From Cytophaga sp. FL35 (GTDB lineage Bacteria > Bacteroidota > Bacteroidia > Flavobacteriales > Flavobacteriaceae): a stretch of 64,000 nt of DNA. Positions 35,533 to 44,880 of this stretch are shown here, one piece after another. Location of the stretch: the NCBI RefSeq assembly GCF_014349235.1, contig NZ_JACSOH010000014.1, positions 62,001 through 126,000 on the forward strand, written 5' to 3'. Every line of letters begins with the position of its first letter. The first letter of the stretch is position 1. A program made the translations under genes and the position numbers. Under the pieces are notes generated by a model, which did not search any database, was not told the DNA's origin, and saw only the letters and a program-made list of their open reading frames with translations.

Positions 35533-35904
35533 TTACACGTGTTGGTCAATAAGAATAGGATTGCCGTCCGGATCAATGAGTACCATGCTCCCAGGTCCTG
35601 TTGTATTGGGGTCTACCTCTGTATTAATGGCCACGTTTTTACGTTTCAATTCTTTCTGAAGATCTCGAACATCCGTAAAACTTTCAAGGCTCTGTGCATT
35701 TTCGTCCCAGCCAGGATTAAAGGTAAGGATGTTCTTTTCGAACATTCCCTGAAATAGCCCAACGGTTGCTTTCCCATTTTTTAATATCAGCCAATTCTGT
35801 TCCAGATGTCCTCCAAAAACGGTGAACCCTAAATTTTCATAAAACGCTTTTGAAGCATTGATGTCCTTAACATTTAAGCTTACGGAAAAATTCCCTAGTT
35901 CCAT
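35533..35904 (-). CDS. VOC-family protein
   Basis: A 123-residue vicinal-oxygen-chelate protein distinct from the one 0.5 kb away. FSVSLNVKDINASKAFYENL opens the first module, QNWLILKNGKATVGLFQGMF continues it, and SMVLIDPDGNPILIDQHV closes the second. The terminal D-P-D-G-N-P-I-L-I-D is a typical VOC end, with D/Q in place of the metal-binding glutamate. A two-base gap to the DUF1801 gene suggests joint expression. The substrate is unknown. Confidence 0.85.
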   Translation of the reverse strand: MELGNFSVSLNVKDINASKAFYENLGFTVFGGHLEQNWLILKNGKATVGLFQGMFEKNILTFNPGWDENAQSLESFTDVRDLQKELKRKNVAINTEVDPNTTGPGSMVLIDPDGNPILIDQHV

Positions 35905-35962
35905 GGCGGTCGATTTTGGTTAGAGCGAATGAAGGAAACCAAAAGTTTCCTGATGCCCTAAG

Positions 35963-36919
35963 TTAGCAAAAATTTGCTTTAACCTTATCCACTATGGTCT
36001 GTGCAAGTTTTTCCAAACTTTCAAAGGTCCAGCCGGCTACATGGGGTGAAAGAATCACATTTTGGGCGTTCACCAGATACTCAAAGGCTTCCGGAAGTTG
36101 AGATGCTTGCCCGTTTTCGCCCTTGAACATATTTTCAAAAGATGATTTTTCATATTCCAGCACATCAAGCCCGGCTCCCAATACCTTTTTTGCTTTAAGC
36201 GCGGCCACCAAATCTTCCGTAACCACACATTTACCCCTGGCCGTATTCAACAACCAAATTGGGTGGTGAAATTTTTCGATAAACTCGGTATGAACCATGC
36301 CAATGGTGTTTTCCGTTTGCGGTACGTGGAGGCTTACTACATCACATCTTTGGTGGAACTCCATAATTCCTACCTGTCTTGCATTTTCATCGCCTACACC
36401 ACCTTGAATGTCATAGCAAATAACATCCTTAACGTCAAACCCCTTCAGTTTCCTTGCAAATGCCTTTCCCATATTTCCGTAACCAATTATTCCTACGGTC
36501 TTTCCCTCAAGTTCTAAACCCCGGTTACCTTCCCGGTCCCAGATACCGGAACGTACTTCACGGTCTGCTTTGTTCAGATTGTTAAAAAGGGAAAGTAGCA
36601 TTCCCAAAGCATGTTCGCCTACAGCATTTCTATTTCCCTCTGGTGCCGAAGCCAAAAATATATCATTGGCAATCGCGGTTTTCGTGTCGATATTTTCCAG
36701 TCCGGCCCCTAATCTGCCAATAAATTTTAGCTTTTCTGCCTTTCTAATAAATTCTTGGTCTATGGTAAACCTTGATCGTATGATGAGACCGTCATAATCC
36801 TTGATTTTTTCTTCGATCTCTTGTTTGTTGGAGGTATAATCTTCGTGGTTCTCAAAACCCAGTTGGTCAAATTGCTCAATTAAAAGAGGATGGTTTTGGT
36901 CTACGTGCAATACTTTCAT
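35963..36919 (-). CDS. D-2-hydroxyacid dehydrogenase (phosphoglycerate-dehydrogenase-like)
   Basis: A 318-residue NAD-dependent enzyme starting MKVLHVDQNHPLL at 36919; nine extra codons upstream are in frame but lack reason. Substrate loop GLIIRSR (about 50), NAD-binding VGIIGYGNMGKAFA (about 138-151), catalytic arginine in LLNTARGKCV, glutamate in LDVLEYEKS, and histidine in ILSPHVAGWT near 295 are all present. It lacks the regulatory ACT domain of full SerA. In Flavobacteria this gene is often found next to the mgtE-rsmA block, as here. A biosynthetic role in serine formation is possible but not certain. Confidence 0.87.
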   Translation of the reverse strand: MKVLHVDQNHPLLIEQFDQLGFENHEDYTSNKQEIEEKIKDYDGLIIRSRFTIDQEFIRKAEKLKFIGRLGAGLENIDTKTAIANDIFLASAPEGNRNAVGEHALGMLLSLFNNLNKADREVRSGIWDREGNRGLELEGKTVGIIGYGNMGKAFARKLKGFDVKDVICYDIQGGVGDENARQVGIMEFHQRCDVVSLHVPQTENTIGMVHTEFIEKFHHPIWLLNTARGKCVVTEDLVAALKAKKVLGAGLDVLEYEKSSFENMFKGENGQASQLPEAFEYLVNAQNVILSPHVAGWTFESLEKLAQTIVDKVKANFC

Positions 36920-37190
36920 TCTTTTTGGTTTCAGGTTGATGCTCAATGGCCAAGTATTTGGTTTTTTTCGAAGCCTGTGAAATTAAGGGAATTTTAATAA
37001 ATGTAAAATTATAGACACCATCTAGTTGCTTCAAATGTCCTTTTTTTTAATGCTGATAAATATATTGAGTATGTAGTATTAAAAACTTCCTTGAGTCTTG
37101 GGTCTGATTCCTTCAAATAAGCATTATTATTATGCCAATTTATAAGGTTTTGTTCAAAATGCTGAAAAAGAAATAAGTAAGCAAATGGTA

Positions 37191-38543
37191 TTAAATGCCC
37201 AATACTATCTTGGCGATCCAGAAATAAATGAGAATCCCAAAAATATCATTGCTAGTAGTAATGAACGGTCCTGTGGCAATGGCCGGGTCAATGCCCCTTT
37301 TGTGTAAAAAAAGAGGAATAAAAGTCCCTATAAAACCAGCAACCAGAATAACAGCTATCAATGAGATTGAAATTGCCAAGGCGGTAAGGAAATCACCCTT
37401 CCACACCCAAGTGAATAACAAAAGGATGGCTGCTAAGATAACCCCGTTCAAGAGGGCCAAAAGCATTTCCTTTATCAACCTATTTCCCACACTCCCCTTT
37501 AAATCGTCATTGGCCAAGCCCTGTACGATAATCGCACTTGATTGTACCCCTACATTACCGGCCATGGCCGCAATCAATGGGGTAAAGAAGAACAGAATGG
37601 CATGTTTACTGATCATTTCCTCAAATCCGCCCATAATGGCCGCTGCGCCAACGCCCCCAACAAGGCCTAAAAAGAGCCAAGGCAATCGGGCCCGAGTCAA
37701 CTGCCAAATACTATCATCTGCTTCTACATCTTGAGAGATACCTGCTGCCATTTGGTAATCCTTATCAGCCTCTTCCCTTATAACGTCAACAATATCATCA
37801 ATGGTAATACGGCCTACCAATCTACCAATTTCGTCTACAACCGGAATGGCTTCCAAATCATATTTGGACATAATCTTGGCTACCTCTTCAGGTTTTTCGT
37901 TTACGTTTACAGAATCTACTTTTGGTATGTAAACATCGGCTATATGGGTTCGGGTAGAGGTGGTCAATAGGTCTTTTAAGGATAGTCTTCCCTTTAATTT
38001 ATCCTCTTCATCAACAACGTAAATGGAATGTACCCGAGTTACATTTTCGGCCTGGGCGCGCATCTCCTTAACACATTTGAGGACATCCCAATTTTCTCGC
38101 ACCTTAACCAATTCTTTGGCCATGAGTCCACCTGCGGAGTTTTCGTCGTATCGTAAAAGGTCTACAATATCCTTAGCATGTTCCCGATCCTCAATTTCGG
38201 AAATTACTTCTTGAACGATACTGTTGGGCAGTTCTCCAATAATATCGGCAGCATCATCCGTATCAAGCTCTCCAAGCTCATCTGCAATTTCCTTGGCGGA
38301 AAGATTTTTTAAAATGGCTTCCCTAACGTCTTCATCAAGTTCCGTAAGAACATCCGAAGTTTTATCCGTTTCTAGAAGTTTAATAAGGTAAGTGGCCTCG
38401 TCCTCATTGAGCTCGTTGATGATTTCTGCAATATCCGCATAGTGGACATCATCCATCAGCTTTACCAATTCGGCATTCTGTTGGCTGTCTATGAGCTGCT
38501 CTATTTGCTCTACAAGTTCATCTGTTAGCTTAAATGGCGTCAT
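37191..38543 (-). CDS. mgtE: Magnesium transporter MgtE
   Basis: A 450-residue Mg2+ channel. The cytoplasmic N domain (about 1-130, with repeating DDVHYADIAEIINELNEDE and ELDTDDAADIIGELP segments) is followed by a CBS pair (about 135-255: VRENWDVLKCVKEM, KYDLEAIPVVDEIGRLVG), a plug helix and five membrane helices, with GNVGVQSSAIIVQGL lining the pore. All features needed for Mg2+-sensing gating appear intact. A perfect -7 element 30 bp upstream indicates its own promoter even though rsmA lies upstream on the same strand. Confidence 0.95.
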   Translation of the reverse strand: MTPFKLTDELVEQIEQLIDSQQNAELVKLMDDVHYADIAEIINELNEDEATYLIKLLETDKTSDVLTELDEDVREAILKNLSAKEIADELGELDTDDAADIIGELPNSIVQEVISEIEDREHAKDIVDLLRYDENSAGGLMAKELVKVRENWDVLKCVKEMRAQAENVTRVHSIYVVDEEDKLKGRLSLKDLLTTSTRTHIADVYIPKVDSVNVNEKPEEVAKIMSKYDLEAIPVVDEIGRLVGRITIDDIVDVIREEADKDYQMAAGISQDVEADDSIWQLTRARLPWLFLGLVGGVGAAAIMGGFEEMISKHAILFFFTPLIAAMAGNVGVQSSAIIVQGLANDDLKGSVGNRLIKEMLLALLNGVILAAILLLFTWVWKGDFLTALAISISLIAVILVAGFIGTFIPLFLHKRGIDPAIATGPFITTSNDIFGILIYFWIAKIVLGI

Positions 38544-38573
38544 AGTTCCCGAGGCATATTAGGATGACCGCGG

Positions 38574-38581
38574 CAAATCTA
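38574..38581 (-). promoter_or_regulatory. -7 element of mgtE
   Basis: TAGATTTG on the minus strand is a perfect TAnnTTTG located 30 bp ahead of the mgtE ATG, in the 104-bp gap after rsmA. Confidence 0.5.
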
Positions 38582-38647
38582 AAGAAAAAGGATTAAAGGG
38601 CTGTGCACTTTACGTTTTCTTAGTGGTACGAATAGTAATAAATAGGG

Positions 38648-39514
38648 TTATCCTAAATCTTTAGCTACCTTTTTTGTCAATTCTATAAAATCCTCCACAC
38701 TTAACTGCTCGGGCCGTTTATCAAAAATAGTAGTACTCCGTAGCTCATCACTTAGTTCAAAAGTCTTTAAACTGTTCCTAATGGTTTTTCTTCGTTGGTT
38801 AAATGCGGCCTTTACCACCCTAAAGAATAATTTTTCATCACAGTCTAAAGTGAAGTTCTCTTTTCGTGTTAAGCGTAAAACACCGGATTGTACTTTAGGC
38901 GGAGGGTCAAAAACATGCGGGGGTACTGTGAAAAGATATTCTGCATCGTAAAATGCTTGTACCAGTACAGAAAGAATACCGTAGGTCTTGTTTCCTTCTT
39001 TTTCACAAATACGTTGCGCCACTTCTTTTTGGAACATCCCGGAAAATTCAACTACCTGTTCTTTTATTTCCAGCATTTTAAATACGATTTGCGAAGAGAT
39101 ATTGTATGGAAAATTACCGGTGATGGCAAACTGGGCTTCCCCAAAAAGTGATGAAAGATCATATTTTAAAAAATCTGCTTCAATAACTTCTAAGGTAGAT
39201 TTGCCTTGCATCAGTTTTAGGTGCTCCAAGGGAAAACTATGGTTAAGGTATATTATGGAATCAGAATCTAAATCCATAGCTACCAACCTCATTTCTTTTT
39301 GTAAGAGGTATTTGGTGAGCACCCCGGTTCCAGGACCAATTTCAATTACATCACTGTATCCATAAAAAGAGAGCGTATCTGCGATTTTTTGGGCCACCGT
39401 TTCGTCCTTTAAAAAATGCTGCCCTAAGTGTTTCTTGGCCTTTACCGGACTTTTTTCATGGCTTATTTGTTGTTCTGGGTTATATTTTCTTTTTCCTTTC
39501 TTTTTTTTGGACAT
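38648..39514 (-). CDS. rsmA: 16S rRNA dimethyladenosine transferase RsmA (KsgA)
   Basis: Dimethylates two adjacent adenosines near the 3' end of 16S rRNA using S-adenosylmethionine, a late step in small-subunit maturation. The 288-residue protein has a lysine-rich lead (about 1-28) and then [28 protein letters not shown] (SAM motif I), the catalytic NFPYNIS (motif IV), and a C-terminal helical domain with [13 protein letters not shown]. The basic extension is longer than in E. coli KsgA and no later ATG precedes the fold. It follows the small GGCT-like gene by 16 bp. Confidence 0.95.
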   Translation of the reverse strand: MSKKKKGKRKYNPEQQISHEKSPVKAKKHLGQHFLKDETVAQKIADTLSFYGYSDVIEIGPGTGVLTKYLLQKEMRLVAMDLDSDSIIYLNHSFPLEHLKLMQGKSTLEVIEADFLKYDLSSLFGEAQFAITGNFPYNISSQIVFKMLEIKEQVVEFSGMFQKEVAQRICEKEGNKTYGILSVLVQAFYDAEYLFTVPPHVFDPPPKVQSGVLRLTRKENFTLDCDEKLFFRVVKAAFNQRRKTIRNSLKTFELSDELRSTTIFDKRPEQLSVEDFIELTKKVAKDLG

Positions 39515-39530
39515 ACAATGGTTTTATTGG

Positions 39531-39833
39531 CTATTTGGCAATATAAAGCCAAGCCTGTTTGCCAGATTTTAAGGGAACCAATATGCGCTGGTATTCCGGA
39601 CCCTCATACCTGTCTGCTTGAATTAAATCTTGTGGGGTGACCTCCAGAACGGAACCTGGTAAAACTGCTTTTGGATTATCTGATTTTTGAACTAAAAGAT
39701 ATTTTCCATACGCTTTTTGTATTGAAAGTTCATAGCCAAGTGCTTCGTCTTCCTTCATGGAAAGTGGTCTTTTAAAAATGGCCAGTTGAATTTTTCTTTC
39801 CCTAAGGGTTCCGTAACTAAATAGGTATTCCAT
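39531..39833 (-). CDS. Gamma-glutamylcyclotransferase-fold (AIG2-like) protein
   Basis: A 100-residue protein with the GGCT substrate loop FSYGTLRE at residues 5-12 and strands matching the AIG2/GGCT barrel (LPGSVLEVTPQDLIQADRYEG contains the usual D-x-Y-E-G segment). In GGCT enzymes the glutamate of this segment is catalytic, so cyclotransferase activity on gamma-glutamyl compounds is possible. Its ATG shares one base with the stop of the upstream DUF4286 gene, implying coupling. Confidence 0.82.
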   Translation of the reverse strand: MEYLFSYGTLRERKIQLAIFKRPLSMKEDEALGYELSIQKAYGKYLLVQKSDNPKAVLPGSVLEVTPQDLIQADRYEGPEYQRILVPLKSGKQAWLYIAK

Positions 39834-40144
39834 TAATGTTCACTTACCACTTTTAATTCCGTGCTAATGGATACAAATTTATTGGGAAATTTTTTTTGTT
39901 CTTGCTGAAATAAATGCGTGGAATCTTCTTCAAGATATTGTTCTAGGGTTTGTTTGTCAACAGTGGTATATTGAACCGAATAGGTAACCCCGCCCATCTC
40001 TTCCTCTACCATAACTTGGGTCATTTTGGCGTTCAAAAATTTTCCCGTTGCCAGTATATTTGGAATATGTGTTTCCTTCATCCATTCTACCCATTCTTTA
40101 TGAACGGCCTTTTCAATATTCGTGGTTACATTGTATATGTACAT
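39833..40144 (-). CDS. DUF4286 family protein
   Basis: A 103-residue protein, MYIYNVTTNIEKAVHKEWVEW, with a dimeric alpha-beta-barrel (ferredoxin-like) look; the conserved pieces are HIPNILATGKFLNAKMTQV and YSVQYTTVDKQTLEQYL. DUF4286 genes in Flavobacteria are regularly placed between a TPR gene and rsmA, exactly as here. Function is unknown. It overlaps the next gene by one base. Confidence 0.83.
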   Translation of the reverse strand: MYIYNVTTNIEKAVHKEWVEWMKETHIPNILATGKFLNAKMTQVMVEEEMGGVTYSVQYTTVDKQTLEQYLEEDSTHLFQQEQKKFPNKFVSISTELKVVSEH

Positions 40145-40164
40145 TGGATATGTATAAGCTTTTT

Positions 40165-41955
40165 TTAATTAATGGCATCACCCCTTAAGATTCTAAAATT
40201 TTTACGTGCCTGTGGAAAATAATAGCTGTCCTGATAATTAAACAGTATTTTCTCGTAGTGTTCCTTTGCCTTTTCTGGTTGGTTGAGTGTGGTTCTATAA
40301 AGTTCACCCAAGGCAAAATGCGCGTCGTCCGCTAAAATATCGTTGGCATAAAACTCGGTTATTTTTAAATAATTGAATTCCGCGCTTTCGTATTCCATTT
40401 GTTCTTCCAATAACTTTCCTTGTTTTAATAAGGCTTCGTCCTCAATTTTTTCTCCCTTATGATTCTGTAAGATGTCATCCAATGCTGTAATGGCTGCCTT
40501 GGTCTTGTTTTGATAGGCTAACAGATCTGCCCGGGCATATTTTTTAAGTGCGGTTTGGGTTGAGTCCTGTAGGGAATTGTCAGAAATAAGAAGGCTCAAC
40601 TGCATCGCATCATTGGCAATGAGTTGGGAGGTAGAACTGCGCAACACTTTTAGTTGGGTAAGCGCCCAATCAAAATCACCCTTATAAAAACTGGTCTGGG
40701 CCACTTTAAAGCGTGCATTCTGACCTAAAATGTCATTTTTGAGTTTCGCTTGGATCTGCGAAAAGTAAATGAGGGCCTCATTAAACCTTTGGCCAAAAAC
40801 CAAAATATCTCCTAGTGCCAATTTTATAAAAGCCTTGCCCCTTTCGTTTAGGGGCAATTCCAAACTATTTTTTAGAATGGTAATGGCTTCCTCTGGTTTG
40901 TCCATCTTAAAGGTCAGAAAGTTGGCATGGGCTACTTGTAATTGCAGGGTTTGTGCTTTATAGCCATGTAACTGCGTTAGTGTTTCAAATTCTTTTTCAA
41001 TAACAGCGTACTTTTTGGGGTCGTTATCTAAAAGTTGAATGTCAATAAGGTTGAGCGTAGCGTTTAATTTAACGATTTCATCACCACTGTTCTCCGTGAT
41101 ATACTCATATACTTCTTTTGCGGTTTCGCTATCGTTATCTTCTAGGGCCGTTTTTCCCAATTCTTGTAATCTTTGGGTGTTGGCTCCATCCATGCGTCTA
41201 TAGATGGCTTTTTCCTGTCTAAATGCGCTACCGTATTGCTTTTGTTGAACAAAAAGCCAGCTGAGCATTTCATTCCAAAGGGTATTTGGACTTTTTTGGG
41301 CATTTTTAAGTAACAGACTTTTTAAGGTAATGTTGTTCTCGCTTTCCGAATCGGAAGAAATAAAATCGTCTATATTCCTAAGCACATTGGATTTGGAAGT
41401 GCGGCCCTGTTCAATAAGGTTGAGATAAGAGTGAAACATCTTTTCAATATTACCTTGTTCGCCATACACCCTGGCCATTTGGTAATTGTAGTCCAGTTTA
41501 GGGTTGAGCTCCATTGCTTTGGAATAGGCTTCCAAGGCCTGGTCCAAAAGCGCATATTTTTGAAACCTATAACCTACCCCGTATCCAAAATTTGGATTCT
41601 CTTCAATCTTATCAATCGCTTGTCTGTAATATTTGGTCGCTTCGTTGGGCAGGTTTTGTAGAGTGTAATTGTAACCAAGTTCAATATAGAGGGTTGGATA
41701 AACATGTCCTTCTTCCAGCTTATCTAAAATGAGTTTTTCTGCATCTGCAAACCTTTCCAGTTGCTGATAGGTAGCTATGAGACCTTCTGCATAATCGGTT
41801 CTTCTAGGATTTTTTCTAACCAAATTTTCGTAGTAAACTACAGCTTTCTTATAATCTCCATCATTGAAGTACTGCTTGGCCAAAAAATCTTCTTGCCCAT
41901 GGGAGATGGTGGGCATGAAAAGTAGGATTAAAATGCAGCGGATGAAATGTTTCAT
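40165..41955 (-). CDS. Exported tetratricopeptide-repeat protein
   Basis: A 596-residue protein with a signal peptide (MKHFIRCILILLFMPTISHG) and TPR-type helical pairs throughout, e.g. NDGDYKKAVVYYENLVRKNP near residue 35 and AKEHYEKILFNYQDSYYFPQ near the end. The frame extends to a TTG at 41973, but a perfect -7 element overlaps that codon, so the ATG at 41955 is the start. It probably serves as a periplasmic or envelope scaffold. It begins the block TPR-DUF4286-GGCT-rsmA. Confidence 0.85.
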   Translation of the reverse strand: MKHFIRCILILLFMPTISHGQEDFLAKQYFNDGDYKKAVVYYENLVRKNPRRTDYAEGLIATYQQLERFADAEKLILDKLEEGHVYPTLYIELGYNYTLQNLPNEATKYYRQAIDKIEENPNFGYGVGYRFQKYALLDQALEAYSKAMELNPKLDYNYQMARVYGEQGNIEKMFHSYLNLIEQGRTSKSNVLRNIDDFISSDSESENNITLKSLLLKNAQKSPNTLWNEMLSWLFVQQKQYGSAFRQEKAIYRRMDGANTQRLQELGKTALEDNDSETAKEVYEYITENSGDEIVKLNATLNLIDIQLLDNDPKKYAVIEKEFETLTQLHGYKAQTLQLQVAHANFLTFKMDKPEEAITILKNSLELPLNERGKAFIKLALGDILVFGQRFNEALIYFSQIQAKLKNDILGQNARFKVAQTSFYKGDFDWALTQLKVLRSSTSQLIANDAMQLSLLISDNSLQDSTQTALKKYARADLLAYQNKTKAAITALDDILQNHKGEKIEDEALLKQGKLLEEQMEYESAEFNYLKITEFYANDILADDAHFALGELYRTTLNQPEKAKEHYEKILFNYQDSYYFPQARKNFRILRGDAIN

Positions 41956-41970
41956 TTGTTTGGAATATAG

Positions 41971-41978
41971 CAAAAATA
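41971..41978 (-). promoter_or_regulatory. -7 element of the TPR gene
   Basis: TATTTTTG on the minus strand is a perfect TAnnTTTG located 15 bp ahead of the ATG at 41955. Confidence 0.5.
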
Positions 41979-42165
41979 CCTCAGTGTGCCCATAAATGCT
42001 GCCAACGACTTCCTAAATTATGTCTAGTATTGAATTTTTACAAAAAAGCAATTTCAAATTATACCGTTTTTAAGCCTGTCCGTACATTATTGAATTGAAA
42101 TCCTAGTATTTGCATGTAGTTTAGGTTGAAAGTATAACGGTAATTTCAACTTAAAATTTAATAGG

Positions 42166-42480
42166 ATGGCAGCTTTTGTTAAAACTTGTGATCGATACGC
42201 CGCATTTCTATACCCAAATGGTAAAAGTGAAGGCAGAATCAATCTTTATTGCGCCGATGGGTACAAACTCTACCTGATTTTTTCCGCGGGTACTACCTTT
42301 TCTACCAATGACTATGGAGTAGCGACTAAAACCGGCGTTGCTTATGAAGATATTGAAAGATATAGCGATTATCTGGATATGGTCCGCAATGAAAAACCTG
42401 TAAGGGTAACTTTTAATCCTGAAAACAAAAATTTTGTCGTTTATGTATCGGGAGAGGAAGTAGGGGAAGGCGAAATTTAG
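42166..42480 (+). CDS. Conserved-looking small protein of unknown function
   Basis: A 104-residue soluble protein, MAAFVKTCDRYAAFLYPNGK, with alternating short strands (SEGRINLYCADGYKLYLIFS, PVRVTFNPENKNFVVYVSGE) and one helix (YEDIERYSDYLDMVRN). I do not recognise a family. It has normal codon use, is preceded by about 210 bp of A/T-rich spacer and followed by a strong bidirectional terminator, which supports it being a real single gene. No signal peptide or membrane segment is present. Confidence 0.7.
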   Translation: MAAFVKTCDRYAAFLYPNGKSEGRINLYCADGYKLYLIFSAGTTFSTNDYGVATKTGVAYEDIERYSDYLDMVRNEKPVRVTFNPENKNFVVYVSGEEVGEGEI

Positions 42481-42487
42481 AATATTA

Positions 42488-42518
42488 AAACGTGCCCAAT
42501 TAAATATAGGGCACGTTT
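42488..42518. terminator. Bidirectional terminator between the small gene and serS
   Basis: AAACGTGCCC (42488-42497) pairs perfectly with GGGCACGTTT (42509-42518) around an 11-nt A/T loop, between convergent genes and flanked by A/T-rich sequence on both sides. Confidence 0.88.
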
Positions 42519-42522
42519 AGTA

Positions 42523-43794
42523 TTAATCTATTATATCAAAACCACAATATGGCACCAATACCTCTGGTATTTTAATGCCTTCTGGGGTTTGGTAATTCTC
42601 TAATATTCCGGCCAATACCCTAGGTAATGCCAAGGCACTACCGTTGAGGGTATGTGCTAACTGACTTTTACCGTTCTCGTCTTTAAAGCGCAATTTTAAT
42701 CTGTTGGCCTGATAGGTTTCAAAGTTGGAGACGGAACTTATTTCCAACCAACGATTCTGAGCTGTAGAAAACACTTCAAAGTCATAGGTCATGGCCGAAG
42801 TGAAACCTAAATCACCGCCACAAAGACGTAAAATTCTATAGGGTAATTTCAGGTCTCTGAGGATACCTTTTACATGTTCCACCATTCCGTCTAGGGCCTC
42901 ATAGGATTTAGAAGGGTGTTCTACCCTCACTATTTCTACTTTGTCAAACTGGTGCAATCTGTTTAAGCCACGAACATGGGCGCCGTAACTTCCAGCCTCC
43001 CTTCTAAAACAAGGGGTATAACCGGTATAGCGAATTGGAAAATCTGCTTCGGAGATAATCTCGTCCCTAAAAATATTGGTGACCGGTACTTCGGCCGTAG
43101 GTATGAGATACAGATTGTCATCGGTCACATGGTACATTTGTCCTTCTTTATCGGGTAATTGCCCGGTACCGTAGCCCGAAGCTTCATTTACCAAATGGGG
43201 AACCTGAATTTCAGTATAACCGGCTTCTGTGTTTTTATCCAAAAAATAAGTGATAAGGGCTCGCTGTAAACGGGCTCCTTTTCCTTTGTATACGGGAAAA
43301 CCGGCACCACTGATCTTTACACCGAGCTCAAAATCGATAATATCATATTTTTTTGCCAGCTCCCAGTGGGGCAGGGCATTGCTTTTCAATGAAGGTACTT
43401 CTCCTTCCTTAAAAATTTCCTCGTTGTCTTCTTCCGAATTTCCTGCAGGAACCAATTCATGGGGTGCATTAGGAATTTGGTAGAGAAGAGTTTGTAGTTC
43501 TTCTGAAATAGTATGGAGCTCTTCTCCCAGTAACTTGGAATCTTCCTTTAAACCACTGGTCTTTGCCTTAAGTTCATTAGCTTCTTGAGCCTTTCCACTT
43601 TTGAAAAGCATACCAATTTCCTTGCTTAGTTTGTTACCTTCTGCAAGTATGTTGTCTAATTTTGTTTGCGTTGATCTTCTTTTTTCGTCGAGTTCTATAG
43701 CGCCATTCACGAGAGGTGCCGCATCCACATTTCTTTTGGTCAATGCCTTAATAATCTCCTCTTTGTTTTCTCGAATGGTCTGTATTTGCAACAT
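42523..43794 (-). CDS. serS: Seryl-tRNA synthetase
   Basis: Charges tRNA-Ser with serine; a class II aminoacyl-tRNA synthetase. The 423-residue product from the ATG at 43794 (MLQIQTIRENKEEII) has the N-terminal coiled-coil tRNA-binding arm (about 25-110, including LFKSGKAQEANELKAKTSG) and then the catalytic core, with YTPCFRREAGSYG as motif 2 and NGSALALPRVLAGILENYQ as motif 3. Seven upstream codons in frame to a TTG are excluded because a perfect -7 element overlaps them. Confidence 0.95.
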   Translation of the reverse strand: MLQIQTIRENKEEIIKALTKRNVDAAPLVNGAIELDEKRRSTQTKLDNILAEGNKLSKEIGMLFKSGKAQEANELKAKTSGLKEDSKLLGEELHTISEELQTLLYQIPNAPHELVPAGNSEEDNEEIFKEGEVPSLKSNALPHWELAKKYDIIDFELGVKISGAGFPVYKGKGARLQRALITYFLDKNTEAGYTEIQVPHLVNEASGYGTGQLPDKEGQMYHVTDDNLYLIPTAEVPVTNIFRDEIISEADFPIRYTGYTPCFRREAGSYGAHVRGLNRLHQFDKVEIVRVEHPSKSYEALDGMVEHVKGILRDLKLPYRILRLCGGDLGFTSAMTYDFEVFSTAQNRWLEISSVSNFETYQANRLKLRFKDENGKSQLAHTLNGSALALPRVLAGILENYQTPEGIKIPEVLVPYCGFDIID

Positions 43795-43812
43795 GCCTTT
43801 TGGTTTTGGCTG

Positions 43813-43820
43813 CAAATTTA
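43813..43820 (-). promoter_or_regulatory. -7 element of serS
   Basis: TAAATTTG on the minus strand is a perfect TAnnTTTG located 18 bp upstream of the serS ATG at 43794. Confidence 0.5.
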
Positions 43821-43986
43821 AGTTTTCTTTGGATGAAAACCCGAAAGGCGGTGTAAAGATTTAGGGCTAATAGCATCCATCTGTCAAAGTAAAAATACCC
43901 TTAATTACAACTTGGCTCCTCCTTGTCTTTTAGGGCCATACATTTTTAGGGATTTTAATTCTAGCAAGATTCCTTCTTTGGGGGCG

Positions 43987-44280
43987 TTAATGGATTTTTT
44001 TATGGTTTTTTCTGAAAACCACTAGGCATAGTGCGGATTGTAAGCAAATTGCTATGGCGTTGGTGAGCCAAAGGGCTATGGTCTCAAACCTAATTCCGTA
44101 CAAAAGCCAAAAAGTGTAAATCAATAACCAGCCAATTAAAAAGGTTTTTGAAAGGCTGCTTGGTGCTGTAGACCTATATTCTTTAATTACTTGGATCAAG
44201 ACGACAAAGCAGGCAGAAAATCCGGCAATTAAACCTATAACTTCAAATAAATCGGCAGGTATAGACATTAGGTAATCCAT
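43987..44280 (-). CDS. SemiSWEET-family transporter (PQ-loop triple-helix bundle)
   Basis: A 97-residue protein with three membrane helices: LFEVIGLIAGFSACFVVLIQ, LSKTFLIGWLLIYTFWLLYG and IALWLTNAIAICLQSALCLV. This single triple-helix bundle is the SemiSWEET arrangement, which dimerises to transport small sugars. In the PQ-loop position it has a VLIQ segment in helix 1. The N-terminal MDYLMSIPADLFE gives two possible starts, at M1 and at M5. It is separated from neighbours by about 200 bp on each side. Confidence 0.8.
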   Translation of the reverse strand: MDYLMSIPADLFEVIGLIAGFSACFVVLIQVIKEYRSTAPSSLSKTFLIGWLLIYTFWLLYGIRFETIALWLTNAIAICLQSALCLVVFRKNHKKIH

Positions 44281-44489
44281 GAATTGTCGGGTTTTGGTTG
44301 TTTATTATATGTTGGTCACAAGAATATCAAAACTAACCTAAATCTTTAATTGTTGTAAGGGTTAAATTAAAAGGTCAACATTTTTTTAGATGCTGAAATT
44401 TTTAACCAATTGATCCACTAGTAGAATATATCAGAATTATTCAAAAATTGAATATGGTTTGTTATTTTTAGGTTTTAAATAACCACACA

Positions 44490-44870
44490 ATGATTTTTGA
44501 ACATTTTGCCATTAATGTTTCCAATGTAGATGCTATAGTTGCTTGGTATACAAAAAACTTACATGTAAAAGTGGCCAGCGCCCAAAAAGAACCACCATTT
44601 ATGACTTTTTTGGCGGATTCTTGGGGTCGTGTTTTTGTAGAGCTCTATCACAGTCCGGACGAAGCTATTACAGATTTTAGCCAACAGCACTTTTTGACCT
44701 TTCATCTCGCTATGGTTTCTGAAAATTCAGAAGCGGATAAAAATAGATTGATCGAAGCCGGAGCATCTTTTGTTGAAGAAGTTTTTAAGGAGGATGGCAG
44801 TCATTTGGTTATGTTGCGTGATCCCTGGGGCATGCCTTTGCAATTGTGCCAACGTACCATAAAATTTTAA
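44490..44870 (+). CDS. VOC-family (glyoxalase-like) protein
   Basis: A 126-residue protein with two VOC modules: FEHFAINVSNVDAIVAWYTK begins the first, FLTFHLAMVSENSEADKNRL the second, and HLVMLRDPWGMPLQLCQRT ends it in the usual D-P-W-G-x-P-L-Q-L style. The metal ligands are only partly conserved (H in the first strand, E in VFVELYH). The reaction is unknown. It stands alone between divergent and convergent neighbours. Confidence 0.85.
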   Translation: MIFEHFAINVSNVDAIVAWYTKNLHVKVASAQKEPPFMTFLADSWGRVFVELYHSPDEAITDFSQQHFLTFHLAMVSENSEADKNRLIEAGASFVEEVFKEDGSHLVMLRDPWGMPLQLCQRTIKF

Positions 44871-44880
44871 CGTACTCCAA

